A stretch of 64,000 bases of DNA from Natrialbaceae archaeon AArc-T1-2 (GTDB taxonomy: Archaea > Halobacteriota > Halobacteria > Halobacteriales > Natrialbaceae), in contig NZ_CP127174.1 of NCBI RefSeq assembly GCF_030273315.1, positions 1,674,001 to 1,738,000 of the forward strand. Reading direction: 5' to 3'. Below, one piece after another: positions 42,407 through 51,294 of this stretch. Under the pieces are notes generated by a model. The model had not been told where the DNA came from and searched no databases. It saw only the letters and a list, made by a program, of their open reading frames with translations. A program made the position numbers and the translations under genes. Each line of letters begins with the position of its first letter. The stretch's first letter is position 1.

Positions 42407-43485
42407 ACGAAAACGACGAGCAACTGCTCGAGGAACTGCTTGCCGGCAAGCATCGGGCGCTCGCACGGACGATCTCGAAGATCGAGAACCGCTCGCCGGG
42501 ATATCGGGCCCTCGTCTCGGCGCTGTACAGCCATACGGGAAACGCCGACGTGGTCGGAATTACTGGCAGTCCAGGCGCGGGAAAGTCGACGCTCGTGGAT
42601 AAACTCGCCGAGACCTACCGCGATCGAGGTGAGACGGTCGGCGTGATCGCCATCGACCCCTCCTCGCCGTTTACCGGCGGCGCGGTGCTCGGTGACCGCA
42701 TCCGGATGGCCTCGACGGTCGGCGACATGGACGTCTTCGTCCGGTCGATGAGCGCACGCGGCACCCTCGGAGGGCTGTCGACGGCGACCGCAGATGCCGT
42801 CAAGGCGATGGACGCCTTCGGCAAGGACAAGATCATCATCGAGACCGTCGGTGCGGGCCAAAACGAGATCGACATCGTCCGCACCGCAGACAGCGTCGCC
42901 GTCCTCGTTCCGCCGGGCTCTGGCGATTCGATCCAGACGCTCAAAGCCGGCATCTTAGAGATCGCGGACGTCTTCGTCGTCAACAAGTCCGATCGACCCG
43001 GCGCGGACCGGACGGTACAGGAACTCTCGGAGATGATCGAACTCGGTGAGGGCACAAGTTTCGGCGGCACTGGCCATCACGGCGCGGACGCGATGGACGT
43101 CCACGGCGGCGACGCCGACGACGACGTAGACGAGACGGATACGGACGACTGGACGCCGTCGATCGTCGAGACCGTCGCCACGGAAGGCGACGGCGTCGAC
43201 ACGTTCATCGAGGCACTCGCCGACCACCGCGCGTACCTCGAGTCCTCGGGCGAACTCGCCGAGAAGGCCCGCCAGCGATACGCCGAGGAGATCCGAACCC
43301 TGCTTCGTGAGGACGTCCACGCCCTGCTCGAGGACGAACTCGAGCGAGCCGGCGGCATCGGCGAACTCGCAGAGGCCGTTCGGCAGGGCGAGACCGATCC
43401 GTACGCGATCGCCGGCGACGCGTTAGCGCCCGTCGAGGAGTGCATCGATACGCTCGAGCGCGAACCCCTCGAACCGATCGACTGA
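42403..43485 (+). CDS. meaB: Methylmalonyl-CoA mutase-associated GTPase MeaB/ArgK
   Basis: A 360-residue G3E GTPase that loads and protects adenosylcobalamin in the mutase. Walker A is G55-S-P-G-A-G-K-S-T; the E-T-V-G-A-G-Q-N-E switch and N-K-S-D guanine motif follow. A very acidic insertion (D-A-D-D-D-V-D-E-T-D-T-D-D near residue 240) is a halophilic addition. The four-base overlap with the B12-binding subunit fixes the functional pairing. The cobalamin genes at the end of the window belong to the same cofactor economy. Confidence 0.94.
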   Translation: MNENDEQLLEELLAGKHRALARTISKIENRSPGYRALVSALYSHTGNADVVGITGSPGAGKSTLVDKLAETYRDRGETVGVIAIDPSSPFTGGAVLGDRIRMASTVGDMDVFVRSMSARGTLGGLSTATADAVKAMDAFGKDKIIIETVGAGQNEIDIVRTADSVAVLVPPGSGDSIQTLKAGILEIADVFVVNKSDRPGADRTVQELSEMIELGEGTSFGGTGHHGADAMDVHGGDADDDVDETDTDDWTPSIVETVATEGDGVDTFIEALADHRAYLESSGELAEKARQRYAEEIRTLLREDVHALLEDELERAGGIGELAEAVRQGETDPYAIAGDALAPVEECIDTLEREPLEPID

Positions 43486-43529
43486 GTGTCGTCCCCAGAT
43501 CTAAGCCCGTTGCCGTCGAAACTGGCGGT

Positions 43530-44459
43530 ATGACGCTTCGAACGGCACTCGCCGCCACCACCGGTGCGGTTGGGGCGGCGGTCGTCGGGAATCGGTTGCT
43601 CGAGCGACGCGCTGGCGAACTCGAAAACCCGCTGTCTGGCGTCGAGCGCGAGTACCGCTGGCGCGGGATGACCGTCACCTACACGACGGCCGGCGATCCG
43701 TCGGATCCGGAACTTCTCCTGTTACACGGCGTTCACGCGGCGGCAAGTAGCTACGAGTTCGAGCCGATCTTCGAGATGCTGGCCGAGCACTTCCACGTGA
43801 TCGCGGTCGACCTCCCCGGATTCGGCCGGTCTGACCGGCCGCCGCTCGTCTACTCGCCGACGATCTATACGGCGTTCGTCCGTGCGTTCGTCGCCGACGT
43901 GACCGACGAGCCGATCGTCGTCGCCTCCTCGCTGGCCGGTTCGTTCGTCGTTGCCGCCGACGAGATCGAGACCGAGATCGATCGCCTCGTGTTGATCTGT
44001 CCGACCGCCGAGACGGCTCGCGAGCGTCCGTGGCTGCGAACGCTCCTCAGGACGCCGATCGTCGGATCGACGCTGTTCAACGCCCTCGCGAGCAAGCCGT
44101 CGATCCGGCGCTTTCTCGAGCGGGAGGGGTACTACGATCCGGCCAGCATCGACGCCGACGAACTCGAGTACGCCTGGCGAAGCGCCCACCAGCCCGGGGC
44201 GCGTTTCGCCCCGGCGTCGTTCGCTGCGGGCACGCTCGATCCCGACGTCGATCTCGAGGCCGACCTCGCCGCTCTCGACGTCCCCGTGACGCTCGTCTGG
44301 GGGCGAGACGCCGAACTCGTCCCGCTCCGGGAAGGCCGGGAGCTGGCCGAAGCCGCAGACCTCGAACTGGTCGTGATCGACTACGCGACGCTGTTACCCC
44401 ACGCCGAACACCCCGAGGCGTTTCTCGAGTACGTCGAGTCGGAGCTTCCTCGAGCGTAA
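43530..44459 (+). CDS. Alpha/beta-fold hydrolase
   Basis: A 309-residue hydrolase. The oxyanion strand L-L-L-H-G-V and the G-F-G-R-S-D loop are typical. The nucleophile elbow reads A-S-S-L-A-G rather than G-x-S-x-G, with Ser in the expected place. The acid follows in W-G-R-D-A-E and the His in L-L-P-H-A-E-H-P. The first 25 residues are hydrophobic (alanine-rich) and may anchor the protein in the membrane. The substrate is unknown. It follows meaB after 44 bases and could be in the same transcript. Confidence 0.85.
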   Translation: MTLRTALAATTGAVGAAVVGNRLLERRAGELENPLSGVEREYRWRGMTVTYTTAGDPSDPELLLLHGVHAAASSYEFEPIFEMLAEHFHVIAVDLPGFGRSDRPPLVYSPTIYTAFVRAFVADVTDEPIVVASSLAGSFVVAADEIETEIDRLVLICPTAETARERPWLRTLLRTPIVGSTLFNALASKPSIRRFLEREGYYDPASIDADELEYAWRSAHQPGARFAPASFAAGTLDPDVDLEADLAALDVPVTLVWGRDAELVPLREGRELAEAADLELVVIDYATLLPHAEHPEAFLEYVESELPRA

Positions 44460-44561
44460 CGGAGACGGCGTCGCTCGCGCCGATGTCGCTGTCGACGAGC
44501 TGATCGCCGCGGCACCTGCAGGCAACAGATACAGTCTCGTCTCTCCCGGATCGTCTACTGT

Positions 44562-44801
44562 ATGTCTCCGAACATAACCGGCGACGACGAAGGAAAACGT
44601 GTCGTCAACGCAAACGGCGAGAAGATCGGTCTCATCGAAGACGTCGAGGGCGGTACCGCCTACGTCGATCCCGACCCCGGCATCACCGACACTATCGCGT
44701 CGAAACTCGGCTGGGGCGACGCCGACGAGGAGACCTACGCCCTCGAGGAGTCAAACGTCGAATCGGTCACCGACGACGAGATTCGACTGCAACGCCTCTA
44801 G
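44562..44801 (+). CDS. PRC-barrel domain protein
   Basis: A 79-residue single-domain protein. The start G-K-R-V-V-N-A-N-G-E-K-I-G-L-I-E-D-V-E-G-G-T-A-Y-V is typical of the PRC-barrel beta-fold, given here with separators as one motif. The remainder closes the barrel. Haloarchaea carry several such small proteins of unknown role, perhaps in RNA or protein binding. It appears monocistronic. Confidence 0.8.
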   Translation: MSPNITGDDEGKRVVNANGEKIGLIEDVEGGTAYVDPDPGITDTIASKLGWGDADEETYALEESNVESVTDDEIRLQRL

Positions 44802-44879
44802 GCGGACCACCACACCGTCACGACGCTGTTTTTGACGACGGACGACGAATGCCAAATGCCGAACCGGGAGTCGCCGTCG

Positions 44880-45266
44880 TTATCGTGGCCGGAGCGTAAG
44901 CACCCGTTCGTCGGTCGTCTCGGAGATGCCGACTGCGGGTTCGACTGTGAGCCCGTTCTCGATCTCTTCGAGGTCGACGCCAGCGACCTGACCGGTCACG
45001 CGAACGGGGCCGAAGTCTGCGACCGCGGTCGCGTAGGGGGCGTCCTCTTCGAACGCCGGCGTCGGGACGTGCGTGATCGTGAACGTCTCGACCTCGCCGC
45101 CTGCCGGCAGCGGTCGTTGCTCGAGGTCGGTCGCGCCACAGTCCGGACAGACCCGGCGGGGCGGTAGGGAACCGTGTCCCTCGGGACACTCGAGGTAGTA
45201 CGGCTCGTCGTCCTCGAGGGCGTCGAGCCATTCGTCGAAGGCACCGTCTCGCGGTTCGTCGCTCAT
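44880..45266 (-). CDS. DUF35 OB-fold protein with zinc ribbon, thiolase partner
   Basis: A 128-residue protein of the DUF35/ChsH2 type: an N-terminal helix, a rubredoxin-like zinc ribbon (Y-L-E-C, then C-P-D-C-G-A) and an OB-fold (T-F-T-I-T-H-V-P, V-T-G-Q-V-A-G-V). In archaea these subunits bind acyl-CoA and bridge thiolase to HMG-CoA synthase. Its gene follows the thiolase gene. The normal ATGA overlap with thiolase is replaced by a chain of two 17-codon mini-ORFs caused by a 50-bp tandem repeat. Confidence 0.85.
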   Translation of the reverse strand: MSDEPRDGAFDEWLDALEDDEPYYLECPEGHGSLPPRRVCPDCGATDLEQRPLPAGGEVETFTITHVPTPAFEEDAPYATAVADFGPVRVTGQVAGVDLEEIENGLTVEPAVGISETTDERVLTLRPR

Positions 45267-45316
45267 GCGACCACCTCCAGAGCAAGCACTGGCGTAGTCG
45301 CTTTCACGTCGCTCAT
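45263..45316 (-). CDS. 17-codon mini-ORF, second copy
   Basis: Encodes MSDVKATTPVLALEVVA, identical to the preceding mini-ORF. Its ATG overlaps the stop of the first mini-ORF (ATGA) and its own stop overlaps the DUF35 start (ATGA). The end L-E-V-V-A is the thiolase C terminus and the start M-S-D is shared with DUF35. The peptide is therefore a by-product of the duplication rather than a family. Confidence 0.4.
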   Translation of the reverse strand: MSDVKATTPVLALEVVA

Positions 45317-45366
45317 GCGACCACCTCCAGAGCAAGCACTGGCGTAGTCGCTTTCACGTCGCTCAT
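45313..45366 (-). CDS. 17-codon mini-ORF, first copy
   Basis: Starts at the ATG that overlaps the thiolase stop (ATGA) and carries a GGAGGTGG ribosome site inside the thiolase end. Translation of the DUF35 gene by termination-reinitiation would have to pass through both mini-ORFs. Whether the peptide itself accumulates is unknown. Confidence 0.4.
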   Translation of the reverse strand: MSDVKATTPVLALEVVA

Positions 45367-46529
45367 GCGACCACCTCCAGTACGTGAACCGTCGCACTCG
45401 CGACCGTGCCACCCGCGTTGTGGGTGAGGCCGGTCGTCGCGTCGGACACGGCGTCGCTGTTGACGTGATCGCCACGCAGCAGCGACGCCATCTCGGCGAT
45501 CTGGGAGACGCCGGTCGCGCCGACGGGGTGGCCTTTCGCTTTGAGCCCGCCGGAGAGATTGACCGGCGTCTCGCCGTCGGCGGTCGTCCGCCCCGCTCGA
45601 GCCGCCGAGACCCCCTCGCCGACCGGCTCGAGCTCGAGCGCCTCGAGGGCGAGCACCTCGGCGATCGTAAAGCAGTCGTGGACCTCGGCGAGGTCGACGT
45701 CGCTCGCCTCGAGGCCGGCGTCTGCATAGGCCTCTTTACCTGCTTCGCGTGCAGCAGGCGAGCGGGCGAGGTGTTCGCGATCGTGCAAGGCGATATTGTC
45801 CCCGCCCTGGCCGGTACCGGTGATCGCGACCGGCGCGTCCAGGTCGTGGGCCTCGACGTAGGACTCGCTCGCGAGCACGACCGCCGCCGCCCCATCAGAG
45901 ATCGGACAGGAGTCGTACAGCCCGAGCGGCGAGGAGACCGGCGGCGCCTCGAGGACGTCTGCGACGTCGATCGCCTGCTGGTACTGGGCCTTCTCGTTCT
46001 CGAGGGCGTTCTCGTGATTCTTGACCGCGACGTGTGCGAGGTCCTCGCGGTCGCCGCCGAACCGTTCGAAGTACGCCTGAGCCATCAGCGCGTACGCGCC
46101 AGGGAAGGTCATCCCTGCGCGTACCTCCCAGAGATCGTCGGCGGCGATCGCGAGCGCCTCGGTCGCACCCGCGGTGCCGAGGTTCGTCATCCGTTCGGCA
46201 CCGCCGACGAGCAAGACGTCGTTCTCGCCGTTGCGGATGCGCATGGCCGCTTCACGGACGGCCGTCCCGCCGGAAGCACACGCCGACTCGTATCGCGTCG
46301 CCGGAGCCCGTACGCCTGCGGCTTCTGCCATCAGCGGCCCCTGGTGACCCTGGTGTTCGGACAGTTCGCCCATGAAGTTGCCGTAGAGAACGCCCTCGAC
46401 GTCCTCTCGGGGAACTCCGGAATCGTCGAACGCCTCGATGCTCGCCTCGCCGAAGAGGTCCCGGCCCGTCCGTTCGGCGAAACTGCCGAACGGCGTGAGA
46501 CCGACGCCGACGACTCGTACGTCACTCAT
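45363..46529 (-). CDS. Thiolase family protein (archaeal acetyl-CoA acetyltransferase type)
   Basis: A 388-residue thiolase. It has the acylated cysteine C84 in E-S-A-C-A-S-G-G, then the H-D-C-F-T loop with its catalytic His, and G-H-P-V-G-A-T-G. The active site is the Cys-His type with no malonyl-binding features. This SCP2-like branch pairs with DUF35 subunits in archaea and can condense two acetyl-CoA for the mevalonate route or act in acyl-CoA breakdown. No HMG-CoA synthase is next to it. ATG at 46529 gives M-S-D-V-R-V-V-G; an upstream start adds two residues. Confidence 0.9.
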   Translation of the reverse strand: MSDVRVVGVGLTPFGSFAERTGRDLFGEASIEAFDDSGVPREDVEGVLYGNFMGELSEHQGHQGPLMAEAAGVRAPATRYESACASGGTAVREAAMRIRNGENDVLLVGGAERMTNLGTAGATEALAIAADDLWEVRAGMTFPGAYALMAQAYFERFGGDREDLAHVAVKNHENALENEKAQYQQAIDVADVLEAPPVSSPLGLYDSCPISDGAAAVVLASESYVEAHDLDAPVAITGTGQGGDNIALHDREHLARSPAAREAGKEAYADAGLEASDVDLAEVHDCFTIAEVLALEALELEPVGEGVSAARAGRTTADGETPVNLSGGLKAKGHPVGATGVSQIAEMASLLRGDHVNSDAVSDATTGLTHNAGGTVASATVHVLEVVA

Positions 46530-46656
46530 ACACACCCACTATAGCGAACCGAGACGTTAATACCTCGCGGTTGGTACGCACGCCTTACGCGACGTTTCTC
46601 TCGGCCTACCATCTTCGTTCCCGGAGTTTATACGCCAAACGATCCCATTCGAGGAC

Positions 46657-47724
46657 ATGAGCGACGTCCCGTTCGATCTCGACCTGCTCGCGGAACTGAC
46701 CGAGACCTCCGGCGTGCCGGGCTACGAGGACCGCGTTCGTGACCTCGTCCGGCGCGAACTCGAAGACAGCGTCGACCGGCTCGAGACCGACGCGATGGGC
46801 AACGTCGTCGCCACGATAGCGGGCGAGACTGACTACGCCGTCGCCGTCGCGGCTCACATGGACGAGATCGGGTTCATGGTGCGACACGTCCGCGGCGACG
46901 ACGACGGCTACGGCTTTCTCGAGCTCGATCCGCTCGGCGGCTGGGACGCCCGCGTCCTCAAAGCCCAGCGGGTCACCGTCCACACCGAAGACGGCGACCT
47001 GCCGGGCGTGATCGGTTCGCCGCCGCCACACACGTTAGACGAGGACGAACGCGAGGAGACGCCCGACGTCGAGGACGTCTACGTCGACCTCGGGCTCCCG
47101 ACTGAGGTGGCCAAAGAGCGAGTCTCTCCCGGTGACCTCGTGACGATGGACGCCTCGACCGAGCGCGTCGGCGAGACGGTCACCGGGAAGGCACTCGACG
47201 ACCGGGTCTGTCTGTTCGCGATGCTCGAGGCCGCCCGCCGGATCGAGGAGCCGGAGGTGACGATCCACTTCGCCGCCACCGTCCAGGAGGAAGTCGGCCT
47301 TCGCGGCGCTCGCGCGCTCGGGGTCGACGTCGATCCCGACCTGGCGATCGCACTCGACGTCACCGTCGCCAACGACGTCCCCGGCTTCGAATCCGGCGAA
47401 CACGTCACCCGGCTGGGCGAGGGGACGGCGATCAAGCTCAAAGACTCGAGCGTCATCACCAACCCGAAGGTCCACCGACGGCTGCAGTCCGTCGCCGACG
47501 AGGCGGATATCGACTACCAGCTCGAGGTCCTACCAGCGGGCGGAACCGACACCGCGGGCTTTCAACACACATACGGCGCGAAACCCGTCGGCGCGATCTC
47601 GGTCCCGACGCGATATCTCCACACGACAACCGAGACCGCTCACGTCGACGACGTCGCCGCGACGATCGATCTGCTCGCGGCCTTCCTCGAGCGCGAGGAC
47701 GGCGAGACGGACTACACGCTCTAG
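46657..47724 (+). CDS. M42 family metallo-aminopeptidase
   Basis: A 355-residue peptidase of the TET/deblocking aminopeptidase family. Metal and catalytic residues are visible in order: A-A-H-M-D-E-I-G, the central A-L-D-D-R ligand Asp, Q-E-E-V-G (base plus ligand), A-L-D-V and R-Y-L-H-T-T-T-E. Such enzymes form large tetrahedral particles that finish peptide breakdown after the proteasome. It stands alone, divergent from the thiolase gene. Confidence 0.9.
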   Translation: MSDVPFDLDLLAELTETSGVPGYEDRVRDLVRRELEDSVDRLETDAMGNVVATIAGETDYAVAVAAHMDEIGFMVRHVRGDDDGYGFLELDPLGGWDARVLKAQRVTVHTEDGDLPGVIGSPPPHTLDEDEREETPDVEDVYVDLGLPTEVAKERVSPGDLVTMDASTERVGETVTGKALDDRVCLFAMLEAARRIEEPEVTIHFAATVQEEVGLRGARALGVDVDPDLAIALDVTVANDVPGFESGEHVTRLGEGTAIKLKDSSVITNPKVHRRLQSVADEADIDYQLEVLPAGGTDTAGFQHTYGAKPVGAISVPTRYLHTTTETAHVDDVAATIDLLAAFLEREDGETDYTL

Positions 47725-47846
47725 CTGGATCGCTCGCCGGGCCGGTTGGATCGACACGTCGGCTGTGAGTCGGTACCGCTGGGACCGCAAGACGGTTCGC
47801 GGTTGCATCCCGCTCCATTATGCCGCCGGTCGTCGACACGTGACGT

Positions 47847-48800
47847 ATGACGGATCTCGTCACGTTCGGCGAAACGATGCTCCGGCTGTCGCCGCCCCGG
47901 CACGAACGTCTCGAGACTGCGACCGCGCTCGATGTCCACCCGGGCGGTGCCGAGAGCAACGTCGCGGTCGCCGCCTCTCGTCTCGGCGTCGATGCCACGT
48001 GGCTCTCTAAGCTGCCGGACTCTCCGCTCGGTCGTCGGGTGGTCTCCGACCTGAACCGGTACGGACTCGAGGCCGACGTCGTCTGGTCCGACTCCGGCCG
48101 ACAGGGCACCTACTACCTCGAGATCGCAGGCGGTCCCCGGGGAACGAACGTCGTCTACGACCGGGCCGACGCCGCGGTGACGACCGCGACGGCGGACGAA
48201 CTGCCGACCGAGACGATTCGAGACGCGGAGCTGTTTCTCACGAGCGGCATCACGCCCGCGCTGTCTGCGACGCTCGAGCGAACGGTGACCGATCTGCTCG
48301 AGATCGCACGGGAGGCGGACACGCGAACCGCCTTCGACGTGAACTATCGAAGCAAACTGTGGTCCCCGTCGACGGCACGGGAGACGCTCGAGACGTACTT
48401 TCCGCTGGTGGACGTGCTCGTCACGCCAGCCCGCGACGCCCGCACCGTCCTGGGAGCGGCCGGCGACGCGGGTGAAATAGCCACGGCACTCGACGACGAG
48501 TGGGATTTCGAGACGGTGATCGTCACCCGCGGTGCAGACGGCGCAGTGGCGTCTCACGAGAACTCGCTCGTCGAGCGACCGGCGTTCGAAGCCGAGACGA
48601 TCGCACCGATCGGGACGGGAGACGCGTTCGTCGGTGGCTTTCTCGCGAGCCGACTGGCCGGCGACGACGTCGGGACGGCACTCGAGTATGGGACCGCCGT
48701 CGGCGCGCTCAAACGAACGATTCCGGGCGACGTCGCGATCGTCGACCGTGCGGAGGTCGAACGCATCGTGGCGGGAGCACACGCGACGATCTCGCGGTAA
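47847..48800 (+). CDS. kdgK: 2-keto-3-deoxygluconate kinase (PfkB family)
   Basis: A 317-residue ribokinase-fold sugar kinase. It starts with F-G-E-T-M-L-R-L-S-P and P-G-G-A-E-S-N-V-A-V-A, the substrate-side motifs of KDG kinase. It ends with the catalytic G-T-G-D-A-F. It should phosphorylate KDG in the semi-phosphorylative Entner-Doudoroff route, the standard haloarchaeal path of glucose use. GAPDH and PGK genes follow on the same strand and take over its downstream product. Other PfkB substrates (fructose) are less likely. Confidence 0.87.
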   Translation: MTDLVTFGETMLRLSPPRHERLETATALDVHPGGAESNVAVAASRLGVDATWLSKLPDSPLGRRVVSDLNRYGLEADVVWSDSGRQGTYYLEIAGGPRGTNVVYDRADAAVTTATADELPTETIRDAELFLTSGITPALSATLERTVTDLLEIAREADTRTAFDVNYRSKLWSPSTARETLETYFPLVDVLVTPARDARTVLGAAGDAGEIATALDDEWDFETVIVTRGADGAVASHENSLVERPAFEAETIAPIGTGDAFVGGFLASRLAGDDVGTALEYGTAVGALKRTIPGDVAIVDRAEVERIVAGAHATISR

Positions 48801-48860
48801 CGGTAGCCGTCAGGATTCTGCTCGGGCTGTATGTCGCGTTTACTAACGTGTTGGGGGAAC

Positions 48861-48868
48861 AAATTTAA
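48861..48868 (+). promoter_or_regulatory. TATA-like element before gap
   Basis: AAATTTAA lies 24-31 bases before the gap ATG (48892), suggesting that gap-pgk has its own promoter and a very short leader, although kdgK is only 91 bases upstream. Confidence 0.5.
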
Positions 48869-48891
48869 CGACAGAGGGTGGGATCTCAAAC

Positions 48892-49965
48892 ATGGCGAAC
48901 GATCCAAAAAGCGGGGGCGCGACCTCGAACGAGACGCTTCGAATCGGGCTCAACGGCTTCGGACGCGTCGGTCGGAGTGTCCTTCGCGCGTCGCTGACGT
49001 ACGACGACGTCGAGATCGTCGCCGTCAACGACGTGATGGACGACGACGACATGGAGTATCTGCTCCGGTACGACTCGGTCCACGGACGGCTCCGCGGGGT
49101 ATCCCGCGAGGGAAGCACCCTCTACGTCGGCGCAGAGGAGATTGAGCTGCTCTCCGAGCGCGACCCGTCGGCGCTTCCGTGGGACGACCTCGACGTCGAC
49201 GTCGCCCTGGAGGCGACGGGACTGTTCCGAACCCGCGAGGAAGCCGCCCACCACCTCGAGGCCGGCGCCGACAAGGTGATCATCTCGGCTCCGCCGAAAG
49301 GCGAGACGGCGGTCCCGATGTTCGTCTACGGCGTCAACCACGAGGAGTACGACGGTGCGGACGTCCTTTCGAACGCCTCCTGTACCACCAACTCCGTCGC
49401 ACCGGTGTTGCAGGTCCTCGAAGAGGAGTTCGGTATCGTCTCCGGCCTGCTCATGACCGTCCACGCCTACACCGGCAGCCAGGGCTTGGTCGACGGGCCG
49501 CTCGACAAGCGCCGTCGCGGCCGCGCGGCCGCCGAAAACATCGTGCCGACGACGACCGGTGCCGCGGTCGCCACCACCGAAGTTCTGCCCAGCCTCGAGG
49601 GGAAACTCGACGGGATGGCGATGCGCGTTCCGGTCCCGAACGGGTCGATCACCGATCTCACCGTCAACGTCGAGGCGGACGTCACCAGAGACGAGGTGCT
49701 CGAGGCCATCCGCGACGCGGCCGACGACGGACTCGCCGGCGTGCTCGGCTACACGGACGAGGAGATCGTCTCCCGGGACATCGTCGGACTGCCGGTCGCC
49801 TCGTTCGTCGATCTCGATTCCGTACTGGTCGTCGCGAACGACCTCGTGAAGGTGCTGGCCTGGTACGACAACGAGTACGGCTTCTCGACACAGATGCTGG
49901 ATCTCGCGGCGTACGTCGCGGCCGAAACCGAGACGATCGATACCGACAAAGCGGTCGCGCCCTGA
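48892..49965 (+). CDS. gap: Type I glyceraldehyde-3-phosphate dehydrogenase
   Basis: A 357-residue NAD-type GAPDH of the bacterial/eukaryotic class. It has the N21-G-F-G-R-V-G-R nucleotide loop, N46-D47 (favouring NAD), catalytic Cys164 in S-N-A-S-C-T-T-N and the W-Y-D-N-E-Y-G-F-S segment. Most archaea use the unrelated type II enzyme. Haloarchaea commonly have this bacterial-type catabolic form, often followed by pgk as here. An N-terminal extension of 16 residues precedes the domain. Confidence 0.96.
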   Translation: MANDPKSGGATSNETLRIGLNGFGRVGRSVLRASLTYDDVEIVAVNDVMDDDDMEYLLRYDSVHGRLRGVSREGSTLYVGAEEIELLSERDPSALPWDDLDVDVALEATGLFRTREEAAHHLEAGADKVIISAPPKGETAVPMFVYGVNHEEYDGADVLSNASCTTNSVAPVLQVLEEEFGIVSGLLMTVHAYTGSQGLVDGPLDKRRRGRAAAENIVPTTTGAAVATTEVLPSLEGKLDGMAMRVPVPNGSITDLTVNVEADVTRDEVLEAIRDAADDGLAGVLGYTDEEIVSRDIVGLPVASFVDLDSVLVVANDLVKVLAWYDNEYGFSTQMLDLAAYVAAETETIDTDKAVAP

Positions 49966-50019
49966 CGCCGTTTTCCAGTTCATCGAGACGACTGCAACGA
50001 ACCCATCGACTTCCCCTCT

Positions 50020-51228
50020 ATGACCACGTTTCGAACCATCGACGACCTCGACAGCGGACAGCGACTGTTGGTACGCATCGACGTCAACGTGCCCGTCGAG
50101 GACGGCGTCGTCCAGGACAGCCGCCGGTTCGCCCGCCACGCCGAGACGATCCGGGAACTGCTCGCAGACGACCACGCGATCGCGTTGCTCGCTCATCAGG
50201 GACGGCCGGGCCGGACGACGTTCGTCTCGCTCGCACAACACGCCGACCTCCTCGCCGACCACCTCGGACGCGAGGTCGGGTTCGTCGACGACACGTACGG
50301 CGAGGACGCCCTCGCGGCGGTCGGCGACCTCGAGTCGGGCGAGGTGCTCCTGCTCGAGAACGTTCGGATGTGCGAGGACGAGCTCCCGGAAGAGTCTCCG
50401 GAGGCCAAAGCCGAGACCGAGTTCGTCCGGACGCTCGCGCCGAAATTCGACGCCTACGTCGACGACGCCTACTCGGCCGCCCACCGTTCGCACGCCTCGA
50501 TCGTCGGCTTTCCGCGCGTGATGGACGCCTACGCGGGTCGCGTGATGGTCGACGAGTACACGGCGACGACTGCGATCCGAGACCGGGCGTTCGACGGCCC
50601 CATCACGCTGGTACTGGGCGGCACGAAAGCCGAGGACACTATCCCGGTCGTCGAACGACTCGCCGACACCGTCGATCGGTTCTGTCTCGGCGGCGTCGTC
50701 GGCGAACTCTTCTTGCGAGCCGACGGCTACGATGTCGGCTACGACGTCACGGGAACCGACCTGTTCGACCACCAGTGGGACGCCCACCAGGAGACCATCG
50801 AACGCACACTCGAGTCCTCCGGCGACTGCATCGCCCTTCCGACCGACCTCGCCTACGAGGGCGACGACGACGAGCGCGCGGAGACGACCGTCGAGGGCGT
50901 GACGAAGGACCGACCCTTCCTCGACGTCGGCTCCGGGACGGCCGAACGCTACGCCGACGCCGTCGCCGACTCCGCGGCCGTCTTCGTCAAGGGCGCTCTC
51001 GGCGTCTTCGAGGACGACCGGTTCGCCGACGGCACCGTGACGGTCCTCTCGGCGATCGCCGACGCCGACTGCTACTCGGTCGTCGGCGGCGGCGACACCG
51101 CTCGCTCGCTCGAGTTGTACGAGCTCGAAGAGGACGACTTCTCGCGCGTCTCGCTCGCCGGCGGGGCGTACGTCCGCGCGCTCACCGGCGAACCCCTCGT
51201 CGGAATCGACGTCCTCGAGCGAGGGTGA
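50020..51228 (+). CDS. pgk: Phosphoglycerate kinase
   Basis: A 402-residue two-lobed kinase making ATP from 1,3-bisphosphoglycerate. N-terminal R-I-D-V-N-V-P-V-E-D-G binds substrate, A-H-Q-G-R-P-G follows, and the C-terminal G-G-G-D-T loop binds nucleotide. A stretch A-S-I-V-G-F-P in mid-protein is also conserved. The gene begins 54 bases after gap and likely shares its transcript; together with kdgK this gives lower glycolysis. Confidence 0.96.
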   Translation: MTTFRTIDDLDSGQRLLVRIDVNVPVEDGVVQDSRRFARHAETIRELLADDHAIALLAHQGRPGRTTFVSLAQHADLLADHLGREVGFVDDTYGEDALAAVGDLESGEVLLLENVRMCEDELPEESPEAKAETEFVRTLAPKFDAYVDDAYSAAHRSHASIVGFPRVMDAYAGRVMVDEYTATTAIRDRAFDGPITLVLGGTKAEDTIPVVERLADTVDRFCLGGVVGELFLRADGYDVGYDVTGTDLFDHQWDAHQETIERTLESSGDCIALPTDLAYEGDDDERAETTVEGVTKDRPFLDVGSGTAERYADAVADSAAVFVKGALGVFEDDRFADGTVTVLSAIADADCYSVVGGGDTARSLELYELEEDDFSRVSLAGGAYVRALTGEPLVGIDVLERG

Positions 51229-51294
51229 GTTCGACCCGTACCCGACCCATATCCGGCCACTCGACTCGGCGACGTAAAAAAACCGGCCGCCGGA

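Larger units (their letters stand above)
45261..45380. repeat. 50-bp tandem duplication at the thiolase-DUF35 junction
   Basis: Two identical 50-base units (45261-45310 and 45311-45360) are followed by a third partial copy of 20 bases (45361-45380). Each unit holds, on the minus strand, CTGGAGGTGGTCGC with a strong GGAGGTGG ribosome site directly before an ATG. The unit length of 50 equals a 54-base mini-ORF minus its 4-base ATGA overlap, so each copy keeps stop-start coupling intact. Confidence 0.95.
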
